In this document: in pieces, positions 35,672 through 45,055 of the stretch
Position numbering within the stretch: position 1 is the stretch's first letter
How the letters are laid out: each line of letters starts with the position of its first letter
Source: Burkholderia ambifaria AMMD
GTDB taxonomy: Bacteria > Pseudomonadota > Gammaproteobacteria > Burkholderiales > Burkholderiaceae
Direction of reading: 5' to 3'
NCBI RefSeq assembly: GCF_000203915.1
Contig: NC_008390.1
Span: 2,418,001 to 2,482,000 of the forward strand
Length of the DNA stretch: 64,000 nt
Notes under the pieces: generated by a model
What the model was told of the DNA's origin: nothing
The model's database searches: none
What the model saw: the letters and a program-made list of their open reading frames with translations, nothing else
Translations under genes and position numbers: made by a program

Positions 35672-38179
35672 ATGAGCGGGGAAGTCTTGCTGAAGGTGCT
35701 GCGCGGAGGCTACGCGCAGTTCGATCGCATCGTGAAACTTGACACGCCGCTTGGCGACGATTGGCTCACGCCGCTGTACGTCAAGATCAACGCGCGGCTC
35801 GGGCGCAATTTCGAGGTGACCGTTGACGCCTCATCCGTCATGGGCGACAAGATCAAGCTTAGCGCTCTCATGCTGCAACCCGTCACGCTCTGGATTCGCC
35901 AGACCGACGGCGGTTATCTGCCGATCCATGGCTATGTGCAGCGGGCGCGCCGCCTTGGAAATGATGGAACCGTCTCGTATTTTCAGCTTCAGTTCTCTTC
36001 GTGGCTGAGCTTTTTGAAGCTCAGCAGCGATCGGCGCGATTGGCAGGAAGCCAGCGGCTGGCAGATTCTCACCGACGTATTCGACAAGCATCCGCAGGCG
36101 TCCGGCAACTATGGGCAGGAACTACGCGCGGCGATGCGCTCGTATTCGCACCGCGTGCAGTGGGAGACTGACTGGAATTTCGTGCACCGGAGTCTGGAGG
36201 AAGTCGGCGTGTTTCCGCGCTTCGATTTCGCAAAGGACGGCAAGTCGCACAAGGTCGTCATGATGGACGACCTGTATTTCGGGCCGTCGCTGCCGAATTC
36301 GGAGATGAAGTTCAGCCACGCAGGTACCGACGAGGATTTCGACGGACTCACCCAGTTAAGCGAACAGCAGGACGCCCAAAGCGCGACGCTGACGCTCGGC
36401 ACCGCCGACTACAAGCGTCCGGACCTCGACAAACAGGTCAGTACGCCGGCGGCCGATCTGGAGGATCTGCCCGGCCAAGGTGAAGACTATCTCTATACCG
36501 GCTCACAGACCTGGGCCGAATCCGATGCCGGACAACAGCAGGCCCGCATCCGCACCGAGGAATGGGCGTCGCGAGCAAAGCGCTATTTCGCGATCGGCAG
36601 CCCGCGCTATGCACTACCCGGCTACTGGTTCAAGGTGTCGGGGCATCCGGTTCTCGATGCCCTGCCGGAGGAAGAGCGCGAATTGTCGATTATCGCGAGT
36701 GACTGGCTGATTCAAAACAATCTGCCCGGCCTGGATGCGCTGACGCGGTTTCCGCGCAGCCTGCGCAGCGAGATCGAACAGGTCCAGGCGGCTGGGACGG
36801 GTGCGACCGTGAGTCACCGCGATGGCGGCGTCGGATTTTTCCACGTCGAGATCGAAGCGCAACGTCGCAAGACGCCGTTCCGCAGCCCGTTCGAGCACGA
36901 GAAGCCGGAGATGCATTTGCAGACGGCGATTGTCGTGACGGACAGCGATGAAGAAATCCTTACGGACGACGGCAACCGTGTGCGGGTCCGGACATCGAAC
37001 AGTCGAAACGATCGCAATACGAAGTCGACGTCGTGGATTCGTGCGGCGATGCCGGACGCCGGCTCTAGGCGCGGCGGCTATTTCCCGTTGCGCAAAGATG
37101 ACCAGGTGCTCCTCGGATTCGTAAATGGCGATTGCGACCGGCCGGTGATCATCTCGAGATTGCATGGTGGCGCGACGATGCCGGTATGGCATACGCACGG
37201 CCTGCTGTCCGGATTTCGGTCCCGCGAATACGGTGGAGACGGCTTCAACCAGCTCGTGCTGGATGACGCAAGCGGCCAGAATCGGGTCCAGCTTTCCACG
37301 ACGAGTTATGCGTCGCACCTCCACCTTGGCTACCTGATCGAACAGTCCGATAACACGCGCGGCTCGTTCGTGGGCAGTGGCTTCGATCTCAAATCGGAGG
37401 CACACGGCGCGATCCGGGCGGTTCAGGGGCTGTCTATCTCAACCCATCCAGCCGCCGTGCAGCCAATGAACGTGTCGGCTGCGACCGATCAGCTCGCGGC
37501 TTCGGAAGCGGTATTCGAGACGGTCTCGCAGGCGAGCGAAACGAATCGGGCCGAAAGCCTGCAGGACGGCAGCGATGCGCTGAAAGCCTTTACCGAGATG
37601 ACGCAGCATAGTGTGCCGGGCGCAACACAAGGCGGGCGCACGGCCGGCGGCGGAACGGGGAGCGCCAGTGGGTTTGCGAAGCCGGCGCTGCTGCTGTCGA
37701 GCCCGGCGGGCGTCGGACTTTCCAGCCAGCAATCGATTCACGCGTCGGCGAATCAACAGGTCAACCTCGTGGCGGGGAAGAACGTCAACCTTGCGGGCGG
37801 GAAGTCGCTTCTCGCGAGCGTGATGGACAAGATCAGCCTGTACGCGCAAAACCTCGGGATCAAAATCTTCGCGACCAAAGGTCCCATCGAAATCCAGGCT
37901 CAGAACGATGCGCTGACGATGCTGGCGCAGCAGGACGTCAAGATCGAGAGCGCGTCGGGACGGATGATCTTGCGCGCGGAAAAGGAACTGATTCTTAACG
38001 TCGGTGGTTCGTATATCAAGATCACGCCTGACATGATCGAGAACGGGACGTCGGGCCAGATTCTCGAGAAATGCGCGTCGTGGGACAAACCCGGGGCATC
38101 CACCATGACGTTGCGAGACCCGTTGAACGGCACGCCGGTGTCAAAGCACGGCGGTTACGCGGACGATTTTTCCGGTTGA
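35672..38179 (+). CDS. vgrG: Type VI secretion system spike protein VgrG with DUF2345 extension
   Basis: An 835-residue VgrG. Residues about 1-380 match the gp27-like base (DTPLGDDWLTPLYVKINA near the N terminus and WETDWNFVHRSLEEVGVFPR, the usual VgrG signature). About 420-560 is the gp5-like OB fold with RVRTSNSRNDRN and TSWIRAAMPDAG, then EYGGDGFNQLVLDDASGQ. The C-terminal DUF2345 region has VNLVAGKNVNLAGGKSLL and a repetitive beta-helix ending SASGRMILRAEKEL. VgrG trimers tip the T6SS needle and carry effectors. No sheath, baseplate or membrane-complex genes are in the window, so it must use a machine encoded elsewhere. A putative effector follows after 51 bases. Confidence 0.95.
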   Translation: MSGEVLLKVLRGGYAQFDRIVKLDTPLGDDWLTPLYVKINARLGRNFEVTVDASSVMGDKIKLSALMLQPVTLWIRQTDGGYLPIHGYVQRARRLGNDGTVSYFQLQFSSWLSFLKLSSDRRDWQEASGWQILTDVFDKHPQASGNYGQELRAAMRSYSHRVQWETDWNFVHRSLEEVGVFPRFDFAKDGKSHKVVMMDDLYFGPSLPNSEMKFSHAGTDEDFDGLTQLSEQQDAQSATLTLGTADYKRPDLDKQVSTPAADLEDLPGQGEDYLYTGSQTWAESDAGQQQARIRTEEWASRAKRYFAIGSPRYALPGYWFKVSGHPVLDALPEEERELSIIASDWLIQNNLPGLDALTRFPRSLRSEIEQVQAAGTGATVSHRDGGVGFFHVEIEAQRRKTPFRSPFEHEKPEMHLQTAIVVTDSDEEILTDDGNRVRVRTSNSRNDRNTKSTSWIRAAMPDAGSRRGGYFPLRKDDQVLLGFVNGDCDRPVIISRLHGGATMPVWHTHGLLSGFRSREYGGDGFNQLVLDDASGQNRVQLSTTSYASHLHLGYLIEQSDNTRGSFVGSGFDLKSEAHGAIRAVQGLSISTHPAAVQPMNVSAATDQLAASEAVFETVSQASETNRAESLQDGSDALKAFTEMTQHSVPGATQGGRTAGGGTGSASGFAKPALLLSSPAGVGLSSQQSIHASANQQVNLVAGKNVNLAGGKSLLASVMDKISLYAQNLGIKIFATKGPIEIQAQNDALTMLAQQDVKIESASGRMILRAEKELILNVGGSYIKITPDMIENGTSGQILEKCASWDKPGASTMTLRDPLNGTPVSKHGGYADDFSG

Positions 38180-38230
38180 TCGGGACACCCCATTTCTGAA
38201 GCACGATAACGACTTGCGATTCAAATTGCC

Positions 38231-41200
38231 ATGACGGACAAGCACCCTCCCAAACAACCACCGAAAAAGCCCGAGCCGGACGCCAAGCCGGCGTACACGC
38301 CGCTTGCATGGAGCTATCCGTTTTCGCCTGCGACCAAGGAAGGTGCAACTCCGGATACCACGGATCCCATGACCTACATGAAGGTACTTGCGACCGCGGA
38401 GGATGGTTTTTATCCGCTGGGGGCCAGTGGCATCTGGCACGGCGGCATTCACTTCGGCCAGAAGACCGGCGAGGCGCTGAAACAGGACGACGGTGTACGC
38501 GCGATTGCCACCGGGGAGGTCGTCGCGTACCGGCTCGATAGCGAATACCCTACGCTGACCTATCAGGACCAGCGTCATGCCTTGTACTCGCGGGGCTTTG
38601 TGCTGATCCGCCATACTTTGCAATTGCCACCCGCACCGAAAAAGACGGAACCAGCACCCGCCCCCGCAAATGCACCAGCCGGATCCCCCCCCTCAGGGGG
38701 CAATGCAACGCCTCCGGCGCCAGCCCCGACACCAGCACCCGCGTCCTCCGGTCCGCCGCCCGGTGAAACACTGACGTTCTTCAGTCTGTACATGCATACG
38801 CTCGACTGGAAAACGTATAAGGCGGCGCTCGATCAGCCAAAAACGGCCAATGCGGATCCCAAGGCACCGCAACTTAAGCCTGCGCCCTACTGGGAAGTCG
38901 ACCGTTCGTATCGCGCATTGAAACCGAACAAGCAGGATCTTCCCAAACGCAAGCCGATCGATCCCGGTGCGCTCGGCGACGATTCGTCGCCGCAGCAACA
39001 AGGCCCGGACGATGTATTGCCGGAGCCTGTAGCGGGTGTGCGGGTTCGGATTATTCCGAACGGGAAACTGCTCGGTTTGCTGCCCGAGGGAACGGAACTT
39101 ACCGTGAACGAGGCCGATAACGGTGGGCGCAAGGGCTGGGCAAAAATCACGAAGATCATTAAAGGTGATCCGGTGGGTCCGGTCGTCGGTCAGTCGCCCG
39201 ATGTGCAGTTGAAGTGGGGTTACGTTTTCGTTTCCGAATTGGCGCCGATCCCTCAGTCCGGCCCCGTCGATAAGGTGGTCGTGCTCAAGAAGCCGTATCC
39301 CGTCAAGGCGGGAGACGTCGTCGCGCATATCGGCCAATACCAGCGCTATAGGGAAGCCAAGCCTACCCCTCCGCTACCCACTCGGCCGTTGCTCCATCTC
39401 GAAATCTTTGCAGGCCCCGATCTTCCTGCGTTCATCACCAAGAGTCAGGCACGCGCGCAGGAGTTGCCAGAGACGGACAAGCCATTTCTGGAAATTTTGA
39501 AGGGCGCGAAACTCGTGACGAAAGCGCCCGATCCGGATTACACCCTCGAGCAGACGGGTTTGAAGCTGGTACCGGTCAGCGATCCGAAATCGCGATGGGT
39601 CAAGGTGCAGCCCAAGACCGTGAAAATGCCCGCCGAGCAGCCGGAGCCGCCTGCTCCTGCTGGCAAAGGGAAGCACAAGCCAAAGCCAGCGAAAAAGCCG
39701 GAGCCCATCGAGACGTCGACCGGTAGCCCGTTCTGGGTCGACAGCAGCCTGGGTCTGATCAATCAAATGACAACAGCCCCTGTCAAGGGCTGGAAAGACT
39801 TTCCGCTAAAAGTAAGTCAGGCAGAGGGGCCAGGCACGGACTTTAGCAATGTGTTGCGGATAATCGATCTCGACAAGGAGGGTCCGCAGAGCTTGGCACG
39901 AGAAGACAAGGACGCGAGTGGAAAAGCCAAGCGCTGGTGGAACGTGACCGTTGGCACGAAAGACGGTGGAACTCGTCAAGGATGGGTGCGCGAGCAGGAC
40001 CATCCCAAGGTGAAACTGTGCAGCCCGTGGGACTGGCCGGGGTTCGAACTCGTCGACAACAGTTCGACCACAATGGTCGATATGTTCAAGCGTTATCTGT
40101 TCGTCGCCGGACTCGCCATGGGAGAGGATCAGGACAACTTCAAACCGAGTGCGGATGCGTTGGCCACCAGTGACCTCATCCAGAAGCTCGAACAGGCCAT
40201 TGATGTCAATCACGATGGCAAGGTAACGGCGGCAGAACTGGCGGATGCGCAAAAAACGAAGTGGTTGGCCGAGGCAATCTCGCATATGGTCGTGAAGAGC
40301 GAGAGCGAATGGGGCGGCAACATGGGGAAGTGGGAGGACATCTTGCCCCATATGAAGCTCGTGCCGTGGAAATGGCAGAACGAGATGGACCGGATCAAGA
40401 AGCTTCAGTGGTGGGAGGAAGTTCAGAGCATCGACGCGAAGATTCTTCCTAAAGAGCCGAAGCCATGGCATTTCCATCCGATTGGGCTGATTGGGAATTT
40501 CAAACAATCGTGCAATTGCATCGATACCGACAAATTCATTGAAGAATACAAGAAGCAACACTCTGAAGATTTCGGCTGGTATGATAACCCGGGTTCGAAA
40601 AAATCAACCCTTAAACCACTGAATTCAGAATCCGAGCAAAATTTGCGACAACTTATAAATGGAATAAGAAAATATTTCATTGATGGCAGCGGCGGCTGTG
40701 ATATCCCGAAAATCTCCTATATGCTGGCAACAGCGAGAGTGGAGTGCTACGACTGGATTAACGGAGTTTTCTTTGGCCCAAGAGCTGAAGGAATCAGCTA
40801 CGAGAAGGCGGAAATTGACTACGGAGTTGGCCAAACTGCCAGACGAGCGGATTACGCACGAAAAATGGGTAATGCTGCTGACGGCGACGGCTTTAAGTAC
40901 CGTGGCCGCGGCCTCGTGCAAATCACATGGAAAGGAAAATATTCAACATTTGAAAGCCTGCTAAACGTCCCTCTCGTTGATCACCCAGAAATGGCGTGCG
41001 AATGGGATGTAGCATTAAGAATTATGGTTATAGGCATGACGCAAGGAACATTCACTGGATCCTCATTAAAGGATTTCATAAATGAGTCAACAACAAATTA
41101 TCATGATGCCCGGCAAATAATTAATGGATTTGACAAGGCAGACATCATTGCCGGATACGCCAAGAAATTCGAGGAAATCCTGAAGGAATCAAAATCATGA
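38231..41200 (+). CDS. Candidate T6SS cell-wall effector: M23-like, SH3-like, EF-hand-like and GH19/lysozyme-like domains
   Basis: A 989-residue multidomain protein with no signal peptide. An M23/LytM-like region opens with WHGGIHFG (His70, His74) and closes with LLHLEIF (His389, Glu391). A Pro/Ala-rich linker near 130-180 and an SH3-like segment (VRIIPNGKLLGLLPEGTELT, about 270-290) are inserted between. A basic Pro-rich stretch lies near 480-495. An EF-hand-type loop DVNHDGKVTAAE covers 658-669. The C-terminal 240 residues resemble GH19/lysozyme hydrolases: MLATARVECYDW with Glu838 as likely catalytic residue, and KYRGRGLVQITWKGKY around 889-904. Placement between vgrG and a secreted small protein argues for a secreted peptidoglycan hydrolase. 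Base composition drops from about 40450. Its activity and target are inferred. Confidence 0.78.
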   Translation: MTDKHPPKQPPKKPEPDAKPAYTPLAWSYPFSPATKEGATPDTTDPMTYMKVLATAEDGFYPLGASGIWHGGIHFGQKTGEALKQDDGVRAIATGEVVAYRLDSEYPTLTYQDQRHALYSRGFVLIRHTLQLPPAPKKTEPAPAPANAPAGSPPSGGNATPPAPAPTPAPASSGPPPGETLTFFSLYMHTLDWKTYKAALDQPKTANADPKAPQLKPAPYWEVDRSYRALKPNKQDLPKRKPIDPGALGDDSSPQQQGPDDVLPEPVAGVRVRIIPNGKLLGLLPEGTELTVNEADNGGRKGWAKITKIIKGDPVGPVVGQSPDVQLKWGYVFVSELAPIPQSGPVDKVVVLKKPYPVKAGDVVAHIGQYQRYREAKPTPPLPTRPLLHLEIFAGPDLPAFITKSQARAQELPETDKPFLEILKGAKLVTKAPDPDYTLEQTGLKLVPVSDPKSRWVKVQPKTVKMPAEQPEPPAPAGKGKHKPKPAKKPEPIETSTGSPFWVDSSLGLINQMTTAPVKGWKDFPLKVSQAEGPGTDFSNVLRIIDLDKEGPQSLAREDKDASGKAKRWWNVTVGTKDGGTRQGWVREQDHPKVKLCSPWDWPGFELVDNSSTTMVDMFKRYLFVAGLAMGEDQDNFKPSADALATSDLIQKLEQAIDVNHDGKVTAAELADAQKTKWLAEAISHMVVKSESEWGGNMGKWEDILPHMKLVPWKWQNEMDRIKKLQWWEEVQSIDAKILPKEPKPWHFHPIGLIGNFKQSCNCIDTDKFIEEYKKQHSEDFGWYDNPGSKKSTLKPLNSESEQNLRQLINGIRKYFIDGSGGCDIPKISYMLATARVECYDWINGVFFGPRAEGISYEKAEIDYGVGQTARRADYARKMGNAADGDGFKYRGRGLVQITWKGKYSTFESLLNVPLVDHPEMACEWDVALRIMVIGMTQGTFTGSSLKDFINESTTNYHDARQIINGFDKADIIAGYAKKFEEILKESKS

Positions 41201-42120
41201 TGAAGATAGCCCGCATCGCTCTAATTTCGCTGTTGATTCCAACATCAATTGTGGCGGCCAAAGAATGTTCAAGCGAAACGTCGTGCGAATTTCGCATCGA
41301 TGATCAATGGAATTTAATACACACAAGTGACGGCAAAAAAATTAGCCTCGCAGGGAAAGAGGTTAACAACATATCCATGCAGGGCACATATGTCATGTTG
41401 CGCAGCGGGGAATATTATTTGGTAAAGGAGAGCGATTCCGCCGACAAGTCGTTTGTAATTGTGCCAATTATAAAATCAAAAAACGGCGCATCATTTGATC
41501 GAGTCATATATTTCTCGATCGAGGCACAGGAATCGTCCAAGCGCGGATACGCAGTCTGGTCCGGCGACGAAATTTCCTTAAGCGAGCCAAGAGAATTATC
41601 GAAGTTCTCATGGAGCGCCGCGTCACAATGGCAGAACAACTTCAAACCAGCAAGGTCACCCGACTCCAAGAGCAAGATTCAAGATGGATTTCGACTTGCA
41701 GAACTGACCATTCACAACCTCGACGGCAGAGCAATTGGAAATCGCACCTACATTTACCCCAACAAACTGGGAGCCACACCAGAAAGTTTGGTTTGCTACA
41801 AATCATGCGTTCCCAAGCTGCCTGGCTCTACAATGGAATTTCGGGGCGGCATAGGGAGCTACCCAATTGAGATGTCGATTACCGAGAGTGGAACATCGAT
41901 TCGCGGGACATATCGATATCAGAACAAAGGTGGCGACCTCAATTTGATTGGCAACAATACTGAAGGAAAAATTAGCCTGAGTGAATACACGGAAGATTCA
42001 CAAAAAAGGATAACCGGTAAATTTTCGGCAACGAGGCAAGGAAATCAGCTTGACGGAGTCTGGGTTGCTCAGCCTCAGGGTCGGCAACTTCACTTCTTCG
42101 CAGTCCCGGATGGTATTTGA
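41197..42120 (+). CDS. Secreted protein of unknown family, candidate immunity protein
   Basis: A 307-residue protein with a signal peptide (residues 1 to about 21, core IALISLLIPTSIVAA) and a mature part starting KECSSETSCEF. It has four cysteines in two pairs (CSSETSC and CYKSC). The C-terminal 110 residues (from about MEFRGGIGSYPIEMSI) read as a beta-rich barrel with YRYQNKGGDLNLIG. Its ATG overlaps the effector stop (ATGA 41197-41200), so the two are co-translated. Composition is AT-rich like the effector C terminus. A periplasmic protein directly behind a cell-wall effector is the usual place for an immunity protein. I do not recognise its family; the role is inferred from position and export. 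Confidence 0.68.
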   Translation: MMKIARIALISLLIPTSIVAAKECSSETSCEFRIDDQWNLIHTSDGKKISLAGKEVNNISMQGTYVMLRSGEYYLVKESDSADKSFVIVPIIKSKNGASFDRVIYFSIEAQESSKRGYAVWSGDEISLSEPRELSKFSWSAASQWQNNFKPARSPDSKSKIQDGFRLAELTIHNLDGRAIGNRTYIYPNKLGATPESLVCYKSCVPKLPGSTMEFRGGIGSYPIEMSITESGTSIRGTYRYQNKGGDLNLIGNNTEGKISLSEYTEDSQKRITGKFSATRQGNQLDGVWVAQPQGRQLHFFAVPDGI

Positions 42121-42280
42121 TCCGCTCACTTGCCTGATTAGACAATCCGGACGCACGACGATGATGGTAAGCCACCGTTGCCGATCCCCCGGAGAATCGT
42201 TAATGGGCGCCGGCCCGCTCCGTTAGAGTCATCCAGATAGCCGCCGGCATTACTTGAGAGCCATTTTTCTAGACTGAGTC

Positions 42281-42532
42281 ATGATCAACCTGATCCGCAT
42301 CGGTGACGACACGGACCACGACGGCAAGGTCGAAACCGCCTCCACGACCATGCGCTTCGACGGCCGCTATGTCGCCCGCAAGGGCGACCGCGTGTCGTGC
42401 CCGCGACATCCTGACGTGTCACCTAACCTCATCGAGGAAGGCGATCCATCGATGACTGATGACGGAATACCGATCGCACGGCACGGCCATCGCGCGACGT
42501 GTGGCTGTCACCTGATTTCGAGTCTCCTCTGA
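42281..42532 (+). CDS. PAAR-domain T6SS tip protein
   Basis: An 83-residue PAAR protein. It begins NLIRIGDDTDHDGKVETAST, then GDRVSCPRHPDVSPNLIEEG, and ends GIPIARHGHRATCGCHLISS; the His and Cys residues are the usual zinc ligands. PAAR proteins sharpen the VgrG tip and can help load effectors. This one has no toxin extension. It is 160 bases after the immunity candidate and its composition is GC-rich again, so it belongs to the island backbone rather than the exchanged cassette. SD support is weak. Confidence 0.88.
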   Translation: MINLIRIGDDTDHDGKVETASTTMRFDGRYVARKGDRVSCPRHPDVSPNLIEEGDPSMTDDGIPIARHGHRATCGCHLISSLL

Positions 42533-42616
42533 CTGACACCCATTGCCCGACCGATGTAAAAGCGGTCATCACCGCTCGCCGCGTTGAGATTGTCTTGGGT
42601 CACAGACGAAAACGTG

Positions 42617-42652
42617 AAGCCGCTTGATTCTCCAGAAATCAAGCGGCTTTTC
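42617..42652. terminator. Bidirectional rho-independent terminator between the T6SS island and the symporter
   Basis: A 13-bp perfect stem (42617-42629 with 42637-42649, AAGCCGCTTGATT/AATCAAGCGGCTT) followed by TTTT on the plus strand. It can end the PAAR transcript and, from the other side, that of the symporter. Confidence 0.85.
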
Positions 42653-42678
42653 CGTTGATCCGCCGACACACTCCCCCC

Positions 42679-44694
42679 TCACGGATGCCGAATATAATCC
42701 ACCAACGCCCGCGTATACTCATCCGGCTCCCGATCGACCAGACTGACCGCGATCGCCACCACAAACCCCGCCGGCACCCCGAACACGCCTGAACTGATCG
42801 GCTCGATCCCGAACCACGTCCGCCCCGCAAACCCCGTCAACTGCGTGAAATAGGGATACGTCGACACGATGTAGTACACGCACACCGCAAGCCCCGTCAC
42901 CATCCCGGCGATCGCGCCGCGCGTCGTCGTCCGTTTCCAGAACACCCCCAGCACGAGCACCGGAAAGAAACTGGACGCCGCGAGCGAAAACGCCGCACCG
43001 ACGAGAAACAGAATCTTCCCCGTATTGAGCGACGCGACATACGACGCGAACAGCGCAACGCCGAGCAGCAGCACCTTCGAGACGGTCACGCGCCGCTGGC
43101 TCGATGCATCGGGCGCGACCATGCAGTAATAGACGTCGTGCGACAACGCATTCGCGATCGTCAGCAGCAATCCGTCCGCGGTCGACAGCGCCGCGGCCAG
43201 CGCACCGGCCGCGATCAACCCCGACACGACATACGGCAGCCCCGCGATCTCCGGCGCGGCCAGCACGACCATGTCCGGCTGCATCTGGATTTCCGACCAG
43301 TGGACGATGCCGTCGCGAATCACCTCGACGACGCTGATCAGGTCCGGTTCGAAGTGATGCCACTGCGTGACCCACGCAGGCAGCTCGGCGATCGGCCGCC
43401 CGACAAGGCTGGTGAGAATCTCGTACTTGATCATCACCGCGAGCACCGGCACGCTCAGGTAGAACAGCGCGATGAAGAACAGCGTCCAGCCGACCGAGCG
43501 CCGCGCGGACGCCACCGACGTCGTCGTGTTGTAGCGCGTGAGGATGTGCGGCAGGCTCGCGGTGCCGAGCGACAGGCACAGCAGCAGCGCCAGGAAATTC
43601 CGCTCGCGCGGCTTGCGCTCGTCGTCGCTCGCGGCAGGAAACGGCTCGTGCATCGGCACGGGCGGCTCGGCGCGCGCCAGCAGGTCGTCGCGCGCCTGGG
43701 TCCAGATCACGCGCGCGCCCGTCGGGTCGCGCGGGAAGTCGGCCAGCTCGCGCTCGCGCTGGTTAATCTCGCGCAGCGGCCCGTTATGGCGCCGCAGGTC
43801 CGCAAGCTGGTCGACGAGTTGCCGGCGTGCGTCCGCATACGATCCGGGCAAGCGATCGAGCTGCGCCTGGACGAGCGCGGCCTGCCCGCGATACGCATCG
43901 CGCACCTGCTGCTCCTCGGCCGCGTCGCGCACTTGCGCCTCGCGCGCCGCCACACGCTCCATTAGCTTGCCGTAATTGAACTGCGGCACCGGCCCGAGCC
44001 CGTTCTTCATCGCGATCAGCGACACGGGGATCAGGATCGCGCTGATCAGGATGATGTACTGCGCGACCTGCGTCCACGTGACCGCGCGCATGCCGCCGAG
44101 AAACGAGCACACGAGAATGCCCGCGAGCCCGCAGAAGATGCCGATCGCGAAGTCGACGCCGATGAAGCGCGTCGCGATCAGCCCGATCCCCTGGATCTGC
44201 GCGACCAGATAAACGAACGAGCACAGGATCGCCGCACCGGCCGCCAGCGCGCGCACGGCCGTACTCGAAAAGCGCGTGCCGAGAAAATCGGGAATCGTGT
44301 AGCGCGCGAGCTTGCGCACGTACGGCGCGAGCAGGAACGCGACGAGGCAGAACCCGCCCGTCCACCCCATCACGTAGGCGAGCGCATCGTAGCCGGTTGC
44401 GTAAAGCGAGCCGGCGAGACCGATGAACGACGCCGCCGACAGCCAGTCAGCCGCGGTCGCCATCCCGTTGAACGCGGACGGCACGCGCCGCCCGGCCACG
44501 TAGTATTCGACGAGATCGGACGTGCGCGACAGCAGCCCGATCACCGCATACACGGCGATCGGCACGAACAGGAACACGTAGCCGATCCAGACGCCGGAGC
44601 CGGCCGCGCGCTCGATCCGCCACAGCAGCAGCACGAAGCCCAGAAAGCCGAGCGTGTAGAGCGCGTACGCGCGAATCAGTCGATGCGTCAGCAT
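42679..44694 (-). CDS. Sodium:solute symporter family protein, acetate-permease-like (VC_2705 subfamily)
   Basis: A 671-residue SSS-family transporter with about thirteen hydrophobic segments. Recognisable stretches are YYVAGRRVPSAFNGMATAAD near the N terminus, GGMRAVTWTQVAQYIILI, LPHILTRYNTTTSVASAR, and AALSTADGLLLTIANALSHD. A soluble insertion of about 120 residues after helix 6 is typical of the VC_2705/TIGR03648 subgroup. It starts three bases after a DUF4212 gene, its usual small partner, and lies beside acs, which suggests acetate or another short carboxylate as substrate. Confidence 0.87.
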   Translation of the reverse strand: MLTHRLIRAYALYTLGFLGFVLLLWRIERAAGSGVWIGYVFLFVPIAVYAVIGLLSRTSDLVEYYVAGRRVPSAFNGMATAADWLSAASFIGLAGSLYATGYDALAYVMGWTGGFCLVAFLLAPYVRKLARYTIPDFLGTRFSSTAVRALAAGAAILCSFVYLVAQIQGIGLIATRFIGVDFAIGIFCGLAGILVCSFLGGMRAVTWTQVAQYIILISAILIPVSLIAMKNGLGPVPQFNYGKLMERVAAREAQVRDAAEEQQVRDAYRGQAALVQAQLDRLPGSYADARRQLVDQLADLRRHNGPLREINQRERELADFPRDPTGARVIWTQARDDLLARAEPPVPMHEPFPAASDDERKPRERNFLALLLCLSLGTASLPHILTRYNTTTSVASARRSVGWTLFFIALFYLSVPVLAVMIKYEILTSLVGRPIAELPAWVTQWHHFEPDLISVVEVIRDGIVHWSEIQMQPDMVVLAAPEIAGLPYVVSGLIAAGALAAALSTADGLLLTIANALSHDVYYCMVAPDASSQRRVTVSKVLLLGVALFASYVASLNTGKILFLVGAAFSLAASSFFPVLVLGVFWKRTTTRGAIAGMVTGLAVCVYYIVSTYPYFTQLTGFAGRTWFGIEPISSGVFGVPAGFVVAIAVSLVDREPDEYTRALVDYIRHP

Positions 44695-44697
44695 GGA

Positions 44698-45042
44698 TCA
44701 GCGGGCATGGTGCGGATTGCCCGCGTGCGCGGCATGCTCGTCGTACGCACGCCGCAGCGCACGGTCCGCGCGCTGCATCAGGCCGATGTAGACGACGATC
44801 AGCACCAGATACACGAGAATCGCGCCCTGCGCGCCGACGTAGAACGGCAGGCTGAAACCGGCGAAGCGGATGCCCGCGAGCGCGGGCGCGAAGAACGGCA
44901 CGACGAACGACACCGTGAAACCGATCGCCATCAGCACGAGGATCAGCGCGACGTTGAAGCGCCAATAGCGCGCATGAGCGCGCGCGAGCGGCTCGGGAAC
45001 GGGCGGCGGCGCGGCACGCGCCGGACGGGACGGAACGGTCAT
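44698..45042 (-). CDS. DUF4212 family protein, small symporter subunit
   Basis: A 114-residue membrane protein of the DUF4212 family. It contains HARYWRFNVALILVLMAIGF and a second helix near residues 70-95, with PFFAPALAGIRFAGFSLPFY between. The family is nearly always encoded just upstream of a VC_2705-type sodium:solute symporter, as here with a three-base gap, and is thought to be its accessory subunit. The N terminus is Pro/Ala-rich and cytoplasmic by prediction. Confidence 0.88.
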   Translation of the reverse strand: MTVPSRPARAAPPPVPEPLARAHARYWRFNVALILVLMAIGFTVSFVVPFFAPALAGIRFAGFSLPFYVGAQGAILVYLVLIVVYIGLMQRADRALRRAYDEHAAHAGNPHHAR

Positions 45043-45055
45043 GCCGTTATTTAGC

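Noticed and set aside
34752..42660. Integrated element using tRNA-Ser as attachment site
   Set aside because: No integrase gene and no second copy of the tRNA 3' end were found in the window, so integration at the tRNA is not supported even though the island lies next to it.
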